A DNA stretch of 64,000 nt from Pinibacter sp031553495 (GCA_031553495.1 JAVBLN010000027.1:1-64000), one strand, 5' to 3'; counted from the stretch's first letter, positions 35,327 through 45,157 are shown. Numbers and translations are program-made. The notes: generated by a model not told the origin, from the sequence alone.

Positions 35327-36832
35327 TTACTTTATAAACCGTCCTACCACAGGCATTTTTTGAAATTCTTTGCGCTCAACTTTGAGTATGAATGTAATGA
35401 ATGCAATTAGTAGCAGCGTGCCAAATGCCAGGCCGGCGAACTTGTATGGAACAATAAACGTGAATAATTTTTGTACAAAGAACAGCAGTAAAACAATCAC
35501 AATATATGCCAGCAATTTTTTCCATGCGTAAGGCACGGGGTACGCTTTTTGGCCCCAAACAAATGAAATGACCATCATTGTGGCGTAGCATGTGCAGGTG
35601 GCCCAGGCGCATGCGGAATATCCAAAACGCGGAATTAAAAAATAATTCATCAACAGTGTTATTCCCGCTCCTATAATAGTGATGTATGCGCCGGCCATGG
35701 TGCGGTTACTGAGCTTATACCAAATAGATAGATTGTAGTAGATGCCGAGGAATATATTAGCCAAAAGCAATACCGGTACCACTTTCAGACCTGTCCACAT
35801 TTCAGGGTTTTGAATAAAATGTTTCCATAGATCCAGGTATAACACTACTACCAGGAACATAATGCAAACTGTGATCACAAAAAATTTCATGACACGTGCA
35901 TAGGTTCTTTGCGGATTGCTGCCTTCGGCCTGTTTAAAAAAGAAAGGCTCTGCTCCCATTCGAAATGCCTGCACAAATAATGAAATCAACAGCGATAATT
36001 TGTAGCAGGCGCTATATATACCAACGTCCAGTTTTTTTGCTTCGGCAGTGGCCGCCGGCGACCACCAGCCAAGCATAATTCTGTCGAATGTTTCGTTGAT
36101 AACGCCGCCAAACCCTACAATAATTAATGGTAGAGAATAGATCATCATTTCCTTCCACAGATTGTAATCGAATTTCCAGGAGAAAGAAAAAAATGTTTTT
36201 GACAACATTATAAACGTAAATAGCGATTGCAAAAGGTTCGCGATAATTACATATCCTACACCAATGTCTTCATTATAAAAAATAGAGACCGGGTGGTGCG
36301 GATTGGCTTTTTTAAAAGCTGGGAGAAAGCTGAAAAAGAAAAAGACAATAGCAATATTGATGAGTATTCCCGCGATTCGTATTACAGCGAATTTTATTGG
36401 TCGGCCTTCGAGACGCAGCTTGGCAAAAGGCAAAGCGGTGAGCGCATCCAGCGAAATAATGAATATACTCCAGGTTACATATTCGGGATGTTCGCTAATG
36501 GTGAGAAGCGACGCAATCTGATGGCGCCCAACATACATGAGCGATGCAAGCATTAGCGTGGAAATTATTATAGATATGCAACTGGTGCTGTACACCTGGC
36601 CTTTATATTGCTCACGCTGCATGTAGCGGAAGAAGGCTGTTTCCAAACCATATGTAAAAATGACATTGAGAAAAGGAATAGCGGCATACACTATACTCAT
36701 TTCACCATAATCAGCTCCAGATAGTTTTGCCGTAAGGTAGGGTGTTAATAAATAATTTAAAAACCTGGCTGCTATAGAACTGGCACCATACCAAAAAGTT
36801 TGAGATGCCAAAGATTTTATACTACTGCTCAA
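35327..36832 (-). CDS. Polysaccharide/lipid-linked oligosaccharide flippase (Wzx-like, MATE/MOP superfamily)
   Basis: Seen: 501 aa, about 12-14 hydrophobic segments. The N-terminus SLASQTFWYGASSIAARFLNYLLTPYLTAKLSGADYGEMS is typical of the oligosaccharide flippase family, with PLIIVGFGGVINETFDRIML in the middle and ANIFLGIYYNLSIWYKLSNRT later. Known: such proteins flip undecaprenyl-linked sugars across the inner membrane. No glycosyltransferase stands next to it, so its substrate is open. It lies far from the polysaccharide cluster at 56-64 kb, which has its own flippase. Confidence 0.85.
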   Translation of the reverse strand: MSSSIKSLASQTFWYGASSIAARFLNYLLTPYLTAKLSGADYGEMSIVYAAIPFLNVIFTYGLETAFFRYMQREQYKGQVYSTSCISIIISTLMLASLMYVGRHQIASLLTISEHPEYVTWSIFIISLDALTALPFAKLRLEGRPIKFAVIRIAGILINIAIVFFFFSFLPAFKKANPHHPVSIFYNEDIGVGYVIIANLLQSLFTFIMLSKTFFSFSWKFDYNLWKEMMIYSLPLIIVGFGGVINETFDRIMLGWWSPAATAEAKKLDVGIYSACYKLSLLISLFVQAFRMGAEPFFFKQAEGSNPQRTYARVMKFFVITVCIMFLVVVLYLDLWKHFIQNPEMWTGLKVVPVLLLANIFLGIYYNLSIWYKLSNRTMAGAYITIIGAGITLLMNYFLIPRFGYSACAWATCTCYATMMVISFVWGQKAYPVPYAWKKLLAYIVIVLLLFFVQKLFTFIVPYKFAGLAFGTLLLIAFITFILKVERKEFQKMPVVGRFIK

Positions 36833-37007
36833 TTCATCTATTGTTTTAGCAAATGTAAATATTTAGTTGTGAATAGGGAATGGTGGGGTTATTTGAGAAT
36901 TGAGAGTGTTTTGATAAAAGATCATCGGAAATGTAAAATTCAATAATTATAAGTAGGGTTGAAACCATAATCAAACTCAACAGACTGCATTCCAGATTTC
37001 AGATTGC

Positions 37008-38528
37008 TCACACTACTGTGATTTCAGTAAAGGGAATTTTTTCGTGATCGCTGTCTTCAACCCAAACCGACACCGAGCATGGCAGCACATGAAATTCGCC
37101 ATAACCATTTTCATCAATCATAACGCTGCCTTTATAATGATTCAAATAATCAATGAATTTTTTACCGGCATGCCGTTTCCCCATTTCCATATACTTATGA
37201 GCTTCGCTTTCGTTAGAAATAAGTACCGCCAAACCTGAGTTCGCAAAATCATCAATACCTTCTCTTACCCAGCCAATGCAATTGCGATCATCAAAATAAT
37301 CACGTTGTAAACCGTATGCATATCCTTTTCTTAAGAGCAGCAGCATTTCCAATTCTTCCACTTTTGGCAAATGTATTTCATAATCATTTCCGTCAAATCC
37401 TTTGCCGGTGTATTCGCTGCCATACAGGTCAGGATGAAAAATACACGGATAACCATCCTGCCGTAGTAAAATAATCGCATAGGCAATGGGCTTAAACCAA
37501 TGTTCCACTACAGCTTCCAAAGCTTGTAATGGTTGTGTATCGTGGTTTTCAACAAACGTTACGGAAAGCTCCGGCTTCGCGGCAACAAGCGTATCATTGA
37601 ATATGGTGGTAAGATCAAAATTACTTCCGTTTTTTGAAGCATAATGAAACTTGTGATGCAGCACGGGATCAAACAAATGCATTCTGCCTTCAGTAATATC
37701 AATATACTTCAGCAACGGTTCATTGGTTTCTGTAAACCAGCATTCACCCACAAAAAATAATTCCGGATTGATGTGCTTTTTCACATAATCAATCCAGCCG
37801 TTCAGAAATTGAGTGGGAATATGCTTTACCGCATCCAATCTTATACCATCGAATTGTACAATGTTATAATACCACCTGATCCATTTTTTTACTTCCCTTC
37901 TCACAGCAGGATTTCTGTAATTGATATCGCAATGCATGAGAAAATCGTAGTTGCCTTTTTCATCGTGAAAAACCTCCTGCCAGTTATCACCAAATTTATT
38001 TTGTAAGCAGTAGATCTGTTGCCGGCCATCTTCATTGCAGTCAAAACCGGTGAAGCAATTATGATCCCAATAAAATGTGGAATATTTTCCCTTGCGGGCA
38101 GGAAATGTAAAACGTGTGTGCGCTTCCATTTCAATTATATCGCTTGTAAATTCATTTCTGTTATCGCCATCAACTTTGCGGGCCTTTACCAATTCTTTTT
38201 CTCCACCTGCCATATGATTAAGCACTACATCGATGTATACCCTTAAACCCGCTGCCTTAGCGGCTTTTACCGCATCAATGTATTCACCTTTCGTTCCATA
38301 CTTAGTGCTCACTGTACCTTGTTGATAAAACTCTCCCAAATCAAAAAGGTCGTACACATCATAACCTTCCGATGCCTTGCCTTTCAAGCCTTTATAAGCT
38401 GGCGGCAACCAAAGTGATGTTATGCCAAGACCGGTAAGTACCTGAGCCTGTTTTTTCAATTCATTCCATAAACAGCCATCCGGCGCACAATACCACTCAA
38501 AAAACTGCATCATTGTTTTATTCTGCAT
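37008..38528 (-). CDS. Cytoplasmic alpha-amylase, GH13
   Basis: Hydrolyses alpha-1,4-glucans such as glycogen inside the cell. Seen: no signal peptide; MMQFFEWYCAPDGCLW, ITSLWLPPAYKG, YIDVVLNHMAG, FDGIRLDAVKHIP (nucleophile Asp), LFFVGECWF (acid Glu), VTFVENHDTQPLQ (third Asp). 506 aa; length and order match the AmyA/GH13_5 group. Stands alone, not with a starch locus. Two core repeats lie upstream. Confidence 0.92.
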   Translation of the reverse strand: MQNKTMMQFFEWYCAPDGCLWNELKKQAQVLTGLGITSLWLPPAYKGLKGKASEGYDVYDLFDLGEFYQQGTVSTKYGTKGEYIDAVKAAKAAGLRVYIDVVLNHMAGGEKELVKARKVDGDNRNEFTSDIIEMEAHTRFTFPARKGKYSTFYWDHNCFTGFDCNEDGRQQIYCLQNKFGDNWQEVFHDEKGNYDFLMHCDINYRNPAVRREVKKWIRWYYNIVQFDGIRLDAVKHIPTQFLNGWIDYVKKHINPELFFVGECWFTETNEPLLKYIDITEGRMHLFDPVLHHKFHYASKNGSNFDLTTIFNDTLVAAKPELSVTFVENHDTQPLQALEAVVEHWFKPIAYAIILLRQDGYPCIFHPDLYGSEYTGKGFDGNDYEIHLPKVEELEMLLLLRKGYAYGLQRDYFDDRNCIGWVREGIDDFANSGLAVLISNESEAHKYMEMGKRHAGKKFIDYLNHYKGSVMIDENGYGEFHVLPCSVSVWVEDSDHEKIPFTEITVV

Positions 38529-38620
38529 GTTGATTTACAATTAATCAGTTTTACAAATGTTATTTTCCTGTTGGGCTTACAGCTAAAGCTCAATTTTGCA
38601 GCAGTACAAATTTTTAAAGT

Positions 38621-38708
38621 TGTTATTATGAGACCGGCGGCAGAGCCTTGATTGGGCTTAGGTTGCGACGCTCCGTTCATCGGTTGAATATCTATTAAGC
38701 CCTGAAAA
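38621..38708 (+). repeat. 80-bp core repeat, copy 19
   Basis: Left hairpin AGCC-TTGATTG-GGCT, centre GCGACGC, right module TCCGTTCATCGGTTG, ending CTATTAAGC. Confidence 0.85.
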
Positions 38709-39064
38709 TTATAACTGCAAAATTTGCGTTAATTTTTTTTAATTTAATTGCTTCACGGATAAAATAAAAAATCATTCCAATTTTTTCAGCTTATTTTTTT
38801 GATAAAAATTTTTAAATGAATTTTTAAATCCACGTAAAAAGCGCAGCTGCTGAAACATGGTTTTAACTATTTTAAAATCAGGGAATAGGAGAATTTTAAA
38901 AAGCAAACAGCAGCGATATTATGTGTCTGTAGCGGGTATTATGTAAGGTACGGAGGGTAAAATATATGGATAAACCTCACCGGCAAATTAATAATTTAAT
39001 AATCTGTTATACAATTGAGACGAATAAAAGTTTAAAAAATGTTATTGATACACAACTGCTGCTT

Positions 39065-39195
39065 TTGTTGCAGGTTACTGGTAGCAAGCGCCAGGAACCT
39101 GATACAATTTCTAACAACTTGAATAATGTAGCGTTTGCCCTAACTGAATTACCAGCAACTTGCAACCGGCAACTTGCAACTTGTGACTTGCCCTC
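39065..39195 (-). repeat. Tail B next to core copy 20
   Basis: Words ACAATTTCTAACAACTTGAA, TAATGTAGCGTTTGC, CTAACTGAA and CAACTTGCAAC. An inverted relative with the same order lies at 43051-43166. Confidence 0.8.
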
Positions 39196-39272
39196 AGCCG
39201 AATAGCATTACTACCGTACAAGTGAGTGACACAACGATGCTTAATAGTAGCAATACCGCCGATACCAAAAAG
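39196..39272 (-). repeat. 80-bp core repeat, copy 20
   Basis: Minus orientation, left module GCTACTATTAAGC, centre GTGTCAC, ACTTGTACGGTAGTAATGC, ATTCGGC. Confidence 0.9.
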
Positions 39273-39348
39273 ATATTGCACTTTCTTATATTGTGCAAGG
39301 CAAGAGTATACTCAACTCTCCATTCAATAAGTACTTGCAGCTTTCAAC

Positions 39349-40383
39349 TTAAAAAAGTGTTTGTGAACTGTCGGTGCCTCTTGAAGGTTTTTTTCCTAAA
39401 TGTTCATAAGCCTTGAAGGTAACTTCTCTTCCCCTGGGAGTGCGTTGTATAAAGCCTTCCTGAATTAAGAACGGCTCATACACTTCTTCAAGTGTTCCCG
39501 GTTCTTCGCCCACGGCGGTAGCAATAGTAGTAATGCCTACAGGCCCGCCTTTGAATTTTTCTATTATAGTTTGAAGTATTCGATTATCCATATCATCGAG
39601 TCCATACTCATCTACGTTCAAAGCTTTAAGTGCATGTTGCGTTATACCCAAATCAATTTGGCCATCATTAAGCACTTGTGCGAAATCTCGAACGCGGCGT
39701 AATAAGCCGTTTGCAATACGTGGAGTGCCGCGGCTTCTGCGGGCTATTTCAGCAGAAGCATCTTGCGTAATGGAAGTTTTTAAAATACCTGCAGCACGGT
39801 CAATAATTTTTTGAAGCGTTTGCGCATTATAATATTCCAAACGCGATTTTATTGCAAACCTCGACAACAAAGGCGCAGTCAGCAATCCGCTCCTGGTAGT
39901 GGCTCCTATAAGTGTGAAGGGATTGAGTGATAGCTGTATGCTTCTTGCATTTGGGCCGCTGTCAATCATAATATCAATGCGGTAATCTTCCATCGCCGCA
40001 TATAAATATTCTTCAACAACCGTGCTAAGCCTGTGTATTTCATCAATAAACAAAACATCATTAGGCTCAAGATTGGTAAGCAAACCGGCAAGATCGCCGG
40101 GCTTTTCAATTACCGGCCCTGATGTTTCTTTAATGTTCACACCCAATTCGTTGGCCACAATTCTTGATAAGGTGGTTTTACCTAATCCCGGCGGACCATG
40201 AAACAACACATGATCCAAAGCCTCACCTCTGAGTTTGGCAGCTTTAATAAAGATTTTCAGGTTTTCTATGGCTTGTGGCTGACCTGAAAACTCAGCGATC
40301 TGCTTCGGCCTTATGCTATTCTCAAACTCATGCTCAGCGGCAGATAACTGCGATTTTTCGTTATTTAAAATGGGATTAGACAT
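39349..40383 (-). CDS. ruvB: Holliday junction branch migration helicase RuvB
   Basis: AAA+ motor of the RuvAB complex. Seen: RPKQIAEFSGQPQAIENL, Walker A HGPPGLGKTTLSRI, Walker B DVLFIDEIHRL, LIGATTRSGLLTAPLLSRF with sensor and arginine-finger region, and the C-terminal winged-helix with PRTPRG-type ending (FIQRTPRGREVTFKAYEHL). 344 aa, normal. A TATATTTG -7 box ends only 5 bp before the ATG, so the message may be leaderless. Confidence 0.97.
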   Translation of the reverse strand: MSNPILNNEKSQLSAAEHEFENSIRPKQIAEFSGQPQAIENLKIFIKAAKLRGEALDHVLFHGPPGLGKTTLSRIVANELGVNIKETSGPVIEKPGDLAGLLTNLEPNDVLFIDEIHRLSTVVEEYLYAAMEDYRIDIMIDSGPNARSIQLSLNPFTLIGATTRSGLLTAPLLSRFAIKSRLEYYNAQTLQKIIDRAAGILKTSITQDASAEIARRSRGTPRIANGLLRRVRDFAQVLNDGQIDLGITQHALKALNVDEYGLDDMDNRILQTIIEKFKGGPVGITTIATAVGEEPGTLEEVYEPFLIQEGFIQRTPRGREVTFKAYEHLGKKPSRGTDSSQTLF

Positions 40384-40388
40384 TAGTG

Positions 40389-40396
40389 CAAATATA
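40389..40396 (-). promoter_or_regulatory. Likely -7 box of ruvB, very close to the start codon
   Basis: TATATTTG on the minus strand (40396-40389), followed by CACTA and the ATG at 40383. No good TTTG lies 19-21 bp upstream, because GTTGAAAG words fill that place. Confidence 0.4.
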
Positions 40397-40560
40397 GTTG
40401 AAAGTTGAAAATTGAAAGGTGAAAGTGCTTATTGAATGGAGAATTGAGAAAGCTATCAGACTTCATTTAAAACAAACGATTGTGCTGATCTGCGTGCTGA
40501 AAGAAAACAAAGCAGATAAAATAATAAATTTGATTATTCAATCATTTAAATATCCATCAC

Positions 40561-41886
40561 ATGAAAAATTTTTTGGCTTGTTGTGTACTTACTCTTTTTA
40601 GTTCATATATGATTGCACAAACAAAATATGTACCTTCTCCGGAAAATTTAAAAGCCCGGGAATGGTTTACCAATGCGAAATTCGGCATGTTTATACATTG
40701 GGGACCCTTTAGTATTCCGGGCTCCGGCGAATGGGTAATGAATGAGCGAAAAATTACAGTGAAAAATTATACACCACTGATGAAGTTTTTCAATCCAATT
40801 GATTTTAACGCTCATGATTGGGTAAGCATGGCTAAAAATGCCGGTATGAAATATATCACATTGGTTACAAGGCATCATGATGGCTTCAGTATGTGGAATA
40901 CAAAATATTCCGACTTCAACATTATGAACTCTCCTTACAAAAAAGACGTTGTGAAAATGATTGCAGATGAGTGTCATAAGCAGGGTCTGAAATTATTTTT
41001 TTATTACTCGCTATTGGATTGGAGACGAGAAGATTATCCGCACGAAACGGGCCGTACCGGGCAGTTTAGCGGCCGCACCGGCAAAGGTAATTATGCCAGT
41101 TATTTACAGTTTATGAAAAACCAGTTAACTGAATTGCTTACCAATTATGGAGAAATTTCCGGTATCTGGTTTGATGGTCATTGGGATCAAACTCCGCCGG
41201 AAGGGGAAACTAACAGAGCTTCCCGACTTGATTGGAAGTATGATGAAATTTATGGTCTTATACATAAACTGCAACCCCAGTGCCTTATAGGAAACAACCA
41301 CCACCTCACTCCTTTTGATGGCGAAGATTTTCAAATGTTTGAAAAAGATCTTCCGGGCGAAAATAAATCCGGCCTTAGCTACCAGGAAGCTTCGGCGCAC
41401 TTGCCGCTTGAAACCTGCGAAACTATCAATAAAAGCTGGGGTTACAGCTTAACAGACACATCGTATAAGACTCCAAAACAATTGGTGGACTATCTTGTAA
41501 AGGCCAGCGGACTTGGTGCGAATTTATTGTTGAATATTGGTCCAATGCCTAACGGAGAGGTACAACCGGAATTTGTAGAAAGACTTTCTTATATGGGCAA
41601 ATGGCTTCAACAATATGGGGAAACCATTTATAACACAAAGGGTGGCTATATCCGTCCTCAGGCGTGGGGTGCTATTACACAAAAGGAAGATAAAATGTAC
41701 ATCCATATTTTAAACAAGAACACCGGCGCATTTACACTGGAAAATTTCCCTTATAAGAAAATTAGGAAAGCGTACTATTTTAAAGATAATACAACCGCCA
41801 GCGTAACGCTTAAAAACGGTATCGCAACTATTACACCCGTGATCAATGGAAATGATGACGATGTGGTTATAGTGCTGGAGAAATGA
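40561..41886 (+). CDS. GH29 alpha-L-fucosidase, secreted
   Basis: Seen: signal peptide MKNFLACCVLTLFSSYMIAQ, then NAKFGMFIHWGPFSIPGSGEWVMNE, KYITLVTRHHDGFSMW, GLKLFFYYSLLDW, and ISGIWFDGHWD with the nucleophile Asp at residue 205; C-terminal beta-sandwich ending VINGNDDDVVIVLEK. 441 aa, the usual size of a bacterial GH29 without accessory domains. A TAAATTTG box lies at 40526-40533. It is a paralogue of the longer enzyme at 16196 but outside that locus. Confidence 0.92.
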   Translation: MKNFLACCVLTLFSSYMIAQTKYVPSPENLKAREWFTNAKFGMFIHWGPFSIPGSGEWVMNERKITVKNYTPLMKFFNPIDFNAHDWVSMAKNAGMKYITLVTRHHDGFSMWNTKYSDFNIMNSPYKKDVVKMIADECHKQGLKLFFYYSLLDWRREDYPHETGRTGQFSGRTGKGNYASYLQFMKNQLTELLTNYGEISGIWFDGHWDQTPPEGETNRASRLDWKYDEIYGLIHKLQPQCLIGNNHHLTPFDGEDFQMFEKDLPGENKSGLSYQEASAHLPLETCETINKSWGYSLTDTSYKTPKQLVDYLVKASGLGANLLLNIGPMPNGEVQPEFVERLSYMGKWLQQYGETIYNTKGGYIRPQAWGAITQKEDKMYIHILNKNTGAFTLENFPYKKIRKAYYFKDNTTASVTLKNGIATITPVINGNDDDVVIVLEK

Positions 41887-41908
41887 ATTCAACATTAGTA
41901 AGATAAAA

Positions 41909-41943
41909 AGGAAAAGGGAGTGAGTGTTTCATTCCCTTTTCCT
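41909..41943. terminator. Terminator between GH29 and the EEP-family gene
   Basis: Stem AGGAAAAGGGA / TCCCTTTTCCT with a 13-nt loop. On the minus strand it is followed by TTTTTAT, so it best serves the EEP-family gene. Confidence 0.7.
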
Positions 41944-41961
41944 ATAATAAAGAACGGTTTG

Positions 41962-42804
41962 CTACGGCAACGTAACAACAGCCACTACCGGCCTGTGATC
42001 TGACGCGTAAGTTTCCGCAATCACCTTATATGACGAGATACCAAACGGATGTTTTTTATCAAACAGAATAAAGTCAATAGTTGATTTTGGTTTATCCTGT
42101 GGAATGGTAGGTTCGCACACATCGCAACTGCGCAGAAAAACTTCATCTAATGTTTGTATGGTTTTACTGCCGATAACATCGTTAAAATCGCCACCCAGTA
42201 TAAATGGTAGCGAATCATTTTTGGCAACATGATTAATGGCGATAGCCTGCAACTCCCTGTTTTTGGCATTCCCGGCATCCAGGTGAGTGCATCCGAATCT
42301 AAGGTATTTTTCGCCGGGCAATTTTATTCTAACTGTAATTAATATACGCTGTTCCATTGCTTCATTAGCCTGTTTGGGCAAGAAATATCTTTCTTCTTCG
42401 CTAATGGGGTATTTGGATAGTATTGCGGTGCCATAACCCCCTCCTGCATAATCAATTGCTTTGCCAAAATAATAATACATCTTTAATTTTTTCGCAATTA
42501 CTTCCGCTTCGTTTATATCTTTTCCTGAACGTTCGGTGCGATCGTCAATTTCTTGAAGTGCCACCAGGTCAGGGTTTTGCGCTTGTATTACCTTTACTAT
42601 AGCATCAATATCTATAACACCTTCTTTAGCTTTAGACGGCGGATTACAATGATGCACATTGTACGTCATCACTGTGAGTGCTGTATTATTTGAGCCCATA
42701 CGATCATTCTTGTTGTTGCCCGCAATATGGCTGTTGCTTACACATGAGGAAAACAAAATGATTGCCGCCGGAATTATTAAATATTTTATTTTAGTTTTCA
42801 TCAT
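41962..42804 (-). CDS. Endonuclease/exonuclease/phosphatase-family lipoprotein
   Basis: Seen: lipoprotein signal AIILFSSCVSNSH; EEP motifs TVMTYNVHHCNP, DLVALQEIDDRT (metal Glu), FGCTHLDAG, FILGGDFNDVIG, IDFILFD, ASDHRPVVAVV (catalytic Asp-His). 280 aa. The fold covers nucleases, sphingomyelinases and phosphatases; which reaction this one does cannot be read from sequence. The lipid anchor places it in the periplasm or at the surface, so it does not belong to DNA repair like xth at 3838. Convergent with the GH29 gene. Confidence 0.85.
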   Translation of the reverse strand: MMKTKIKYLIIPAAIILFSSCVSNSHIAGNNKNDRMGSNNTALTVMTYNVHHCNPPSKAKEGVIDIDAIVKVIQAQNPDLVALQEIDDRTERSGKDINEAEVIAKKLKMYYYFGKAIDYAGGGYGTAILSKYPISEEERYFLPKQANEAMEQRILITVRIKLPGEKYLRFGCTHLDAGNAKNRELQAIAINHVAKNDSLPFILGGDFNDVIGSKTIQTLDEVFLRSCDVCEPTIPQDKPKSTIDFILFDKKHPFGISSYKVIAETYASDHRPVVAVVTLP

Positions 42805-42972
42805 AAATTATTTTAAGAACAGGATTTTATTTTGAGAGATGAAAATGATTCTTCAAAAATACAACGTTATGTACATACAGATTTTGTCACTCAGTGAAGT
42901 ATAAAATTGTCCATCTTTTTCATAGGATAGTATAATTTTAAATGATTCAGAGGAGTTTGTGTTAGGGTTTAT

Positions 42973-43050
42973 TATTTTTTTGGGATCGGCGGTAGTGCTA
43001 CTATTAAGCATCGTTGTGTCACTCACTTGTGCGGTAGTAATGCTATGCGG
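42973..43050 (+). repeat. 80-bp core repeat, copy 21
   Basis: Hairpin TGCT-ACTATTA-AGCA, centre GTGTCAC, ACTTGTGCGGTAGTAATGC. Confidence 0.9.
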
Positions 43051-43166
43051 CAGGGGCAAGTTGCAGGTTACAAGGTGCCGGTGTTTCAGTTAGAGCAAAC
43101 GCTACATTACTCAAGTTTTTAGAAATTGTCACAGGTTCCCGGCACCTGCTGCTAGTGACCTGCTAC
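43051..43166 (+). repeat. Tail B behind core copy 21
   Basis: Complement of the tail at 39065-39195: GCAAACGCTACATTACTCAA, TTTTTAGAAATTGT. It keeps the same position relative to its core. Confidence 0.8.
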
Positions 43167-43277
43167 CTACGGTAAAAACAACACACAGGGGCTGTAAAAT
43201 TATTCTAATAAAATAAAATTGGTTTATTAATTTGGCAATACCGGCGAATAAATACCGGATCCCAATTAGTAATCTGT

Positions 43278-43898
43278 ATGTCGTTAATAACTACTATTAA
43301 ATCTAATTCGTTTTTAAAAAATGTTGCGCATAGTCTGCTATTTCCACGCAATGAAATACGTCCGAGATGGTGGGTGCGCAAGTTTGTAAATCCCTTTTAT
43401 CATCAGCGTGGAAGGAATACTAAAATCTTTAAATACACAAGGCTTGATCTGTTGCCCACAAAACCGTTTTCTATTGGTCACGATTCTGTGGTGGAGGATT
43501 TTACAATATTAAATAATGGGTTAGGCGCGGTGCAAATTGGTAATCATGTTTTTTTGGGAGCTTCCAATGTAATCATCGGTCCGGTAACTATTCACGATCA
43601 TGTGATGACAGCGCAGAATGTAGTGATTTCCGGGTTAAATCATGGATTTAAAAATGTGGATATAGCCTTTCGTTATCAGCCATGTACTACAAGCGAGATT
43701 GTAATAGACGAAGGCTGCTGGATAGGGGCCAACGTAGTTATTACTGCCGGGGTGCTTATAGGTAAGTACTCCATTGTGGCCGCTGGCAGCGTGGTTACCA
43801 AAGATGTGCCGGCTTACACTATTGTGGCCGGCAATCCGGCAAAAATTTTGAAGCAATATGATCATACTAATGGTGTATGGAAATCTGTTAGTGTATAA
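43278..43898 (+). CDS. Hexapeptide-repeat acyltransferase (LbH fold)
   Basis: Seen: 206 aa; a basic N-terminal part (RNEIRPRWWVRKFVNPFYH), then left-handed beta-helix turns from about 70 to 190: IGNHVFLGASNVIIG, IVIDEGCWIGANVVITAGVLIG, YSIVAAGSVVTKDVPAYTIVAGNPAKI. The last motif is typical of sugar O-acetyltransferases and of serine acetyltransferase-like enzymes. Inferred: O-acetylation of a surface sugar. The OafA-like acyltransferase lies next door in convergent orientation, which fits a polysaccharide-modification role. Confidence 0.85.
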   Translation: MSLITTIKSNSFLKNVAHSLLFPRNEIRPRWWVRKFVNPFYHQRGRNTKIFKYTRLDLLPTKPFSIGHDSVVEDFTILNNGLGAVQIGNHVFLGASNVIIGPVTIHDHVMTAQNVVISGLNHGFKNVDIAFRYQPCTTSEIVIDEGCWIGANVVITAGVLIGKYSIVAAGSVVTKDVPAYTIVAGNPAKILKQYDHTNGVWKSVSV

Positions 43899-43967
43899 TG
43901 AAGAGGAACACCCAGTATGGTTATACAACACGCTGTAAGAGTTTGTGCTTGGATGTTTCATGTCCGG

Positions 43968-44045
43968 TGAATAGAATTACTACAGTACAAGTGAGTGACA
44001 CAACGATGCTTAATAGTAGCAGTAATGCCGGTCCAATAAAAAAAA
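43968..44045 (-). repeat. 80-bp core repeat, copy 22
   Basis: Minus orientation, left module CTGCTACTATTAAGC, centre GTGTCAC, ACTTGTACTGTAG. Lies between two convergent acyltransferase genes. Confidence 0.9.
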
Positions 44046-44061
44046 TGTTATGAACCTGATA

Positions 44062-45138
44062 CTACTTCACACAATTTTTTAACCCAAGTGCTTTTTTCTC
44101 AATCATATGCCACGAAAACATGGCGAACAAAAATGATAAAATAGCTGTTGTGAAAAATAGGGGGTATGGATTATTCCCAATAGGTGTATAGTTGGCAACG
44201 AGCTGTTCTATAGGAAATGCTGAAATATAAATGCCATAGGAAAAGTCCGATTTGGGCGTAATCATTTTTAATAAAGATGACTTTAAACCGGCCACATACA
44301 AAACCACTGTGGCCACCACCAAATGAATAAAATAATTTGTAAGATTCAACGGAACCATACTTATAAATACAACCACAATAAGTAAAAACCAATAGTTTTT
44401 TATCACTATTTTATTTTTCCAGGCATTGCACAGCATTCCCAAAATAAACAAGGGTATACTTGAAACGTACGGAAAAATCGCAAATGATTTATGTAGATGT
44501 GTTTTAATAAAGAGTTCTATGGATGCACTATTCAAAGTGACAGGTATTACAAGTAAAAATGCGACAATTAAAAGAATACAGTTTTTATAATGAGACGTAA
44601 ATAACCCCCAGATCACTACCAAGACATATAGTTTTATTTCTAGCGGCAATGTCCAAAGTGAAGAATTTATTCCGGTTGTATTTAGAACCGAATTCTCAAA
44701 CACGCCAGGTAAGGTATCGTATTCCTGGATCAAGAAAACCGATAAAACGTTTCTAATGAAGGCAGGATGAGTAAAATAATCTTTTAATGGTAAAGTGGTA
44801 ATTAGTGGCCCTACTACCAAAGCGCAAAGTAATATTATTAAAACAGCAGCGGGATAAATGCGGAGTACTCGTTTCCATAGGTATGATTTCAACGATGAGC
44901 TGTTTTCAAAACTATTGGAAACCAGTAACCCACTTAAAAAGAAAAATGCCGGAACACCAAATGAGCCAATTAGGTTTAGATAGCTGTAGGATGAAAAATT
45001 GATACAATGAATGGCTACAACAATAAGGGCTGCTATAAGTCGAATCAGTTTAAAGTTATTTCTTTTAGGATCACTTACAACGTCGTCCAATAGGCAGCCC
45101 TTATTTAACCATTTTGTAAGGGCAGAGAAAACTTTCAT
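44062..45138 (-). CDS. Acyltransferase family 3 (OafA/YrhL-like) membrane protein
   Basis: Seen: 358 aa with about ten hydrophobic helices; FKLIRLIAALIVVAIHCINF carries the conserved His of the family, then GSFGVPAFFFLSGLLVSNSF, VLRIYPA, and LWTLPLEIKLYVLV. Known: such proteins move acetyl or other acyl groups onto surface polysaccharides, peptidoglycan or lipids. No SGNH domain is present. It lies 20 bp downstream of the M16 pair on the same strand and may be co-transcribed. Confidence 0.87.
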   Translation of the reverse strand: MKVFSALTKWLNKGCLLDDVVSDPKRNNFKLIRLIAALIVVAIHCINFSSYSYLNLIGSFGVPAFFFLSGLLVSNSFENSSSLKSYLWKRVLRIYPAAVLIILLCALVVGPLITTLPLKDYFTHPAFIRNVLSVFLIQEYDTLPGVFENSVLNTTGINSSLWTLPLEIKLYVLVVIWGLFTSHYKNCILLIVAFLLVIPVTLNSASIELFIKTHLHKSFAIFPYVSSIPLFILGMLCNAWKNKIVIKNYWFLLIVVVFISMVPLNLTNYFIHLVVATVVLYVAGLKSSLLKMITPKSDFSYGIYISAFPIEQLVANYTPIGNNPYPLFFTTAILSFLFAMFSWHMIEKKALGLKNCVK

Positions 45139-45157
45139 TCACCATAAAATTTTTTCA

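Larger units (their letters stand above)
38529..39348. other. 820-bp gap between GH13 and ruvB
   Basis: The longest gap in the window. Holds core copy 19 (38621-38708), an AT-rich stretch (38730-38900) without recognised structure, tail B (39065-39195) and core copy 20 (39196-39272). Small frames here overlap the repeats and are not credible genes. Confidence 0.5.
42805..43277. other. 473-bp divergent gap with core copy 21 and tail B
   Basis: Between the EEP lipoprotein and the hexapeptide acyltransferase. Contains core copy 21 (42973-43050), tail B (43051-43166), and AT-rich DNA on each side. No clear promoter was recognised. Confidence 0.5.

Noticed and set aside
38966..39416. Two overlapping small frames (79 and 80 aa) before ruvB
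   Set aside because: They run through tail B and core copy 20 and into the end of ruvB; no independent support.
42853..43059. 68-aa frame on the - strand
   Set aside because: Mostly core copy 21 in translation; the same peptide TTAQVSDTTMLNSS also appears from copy 20.
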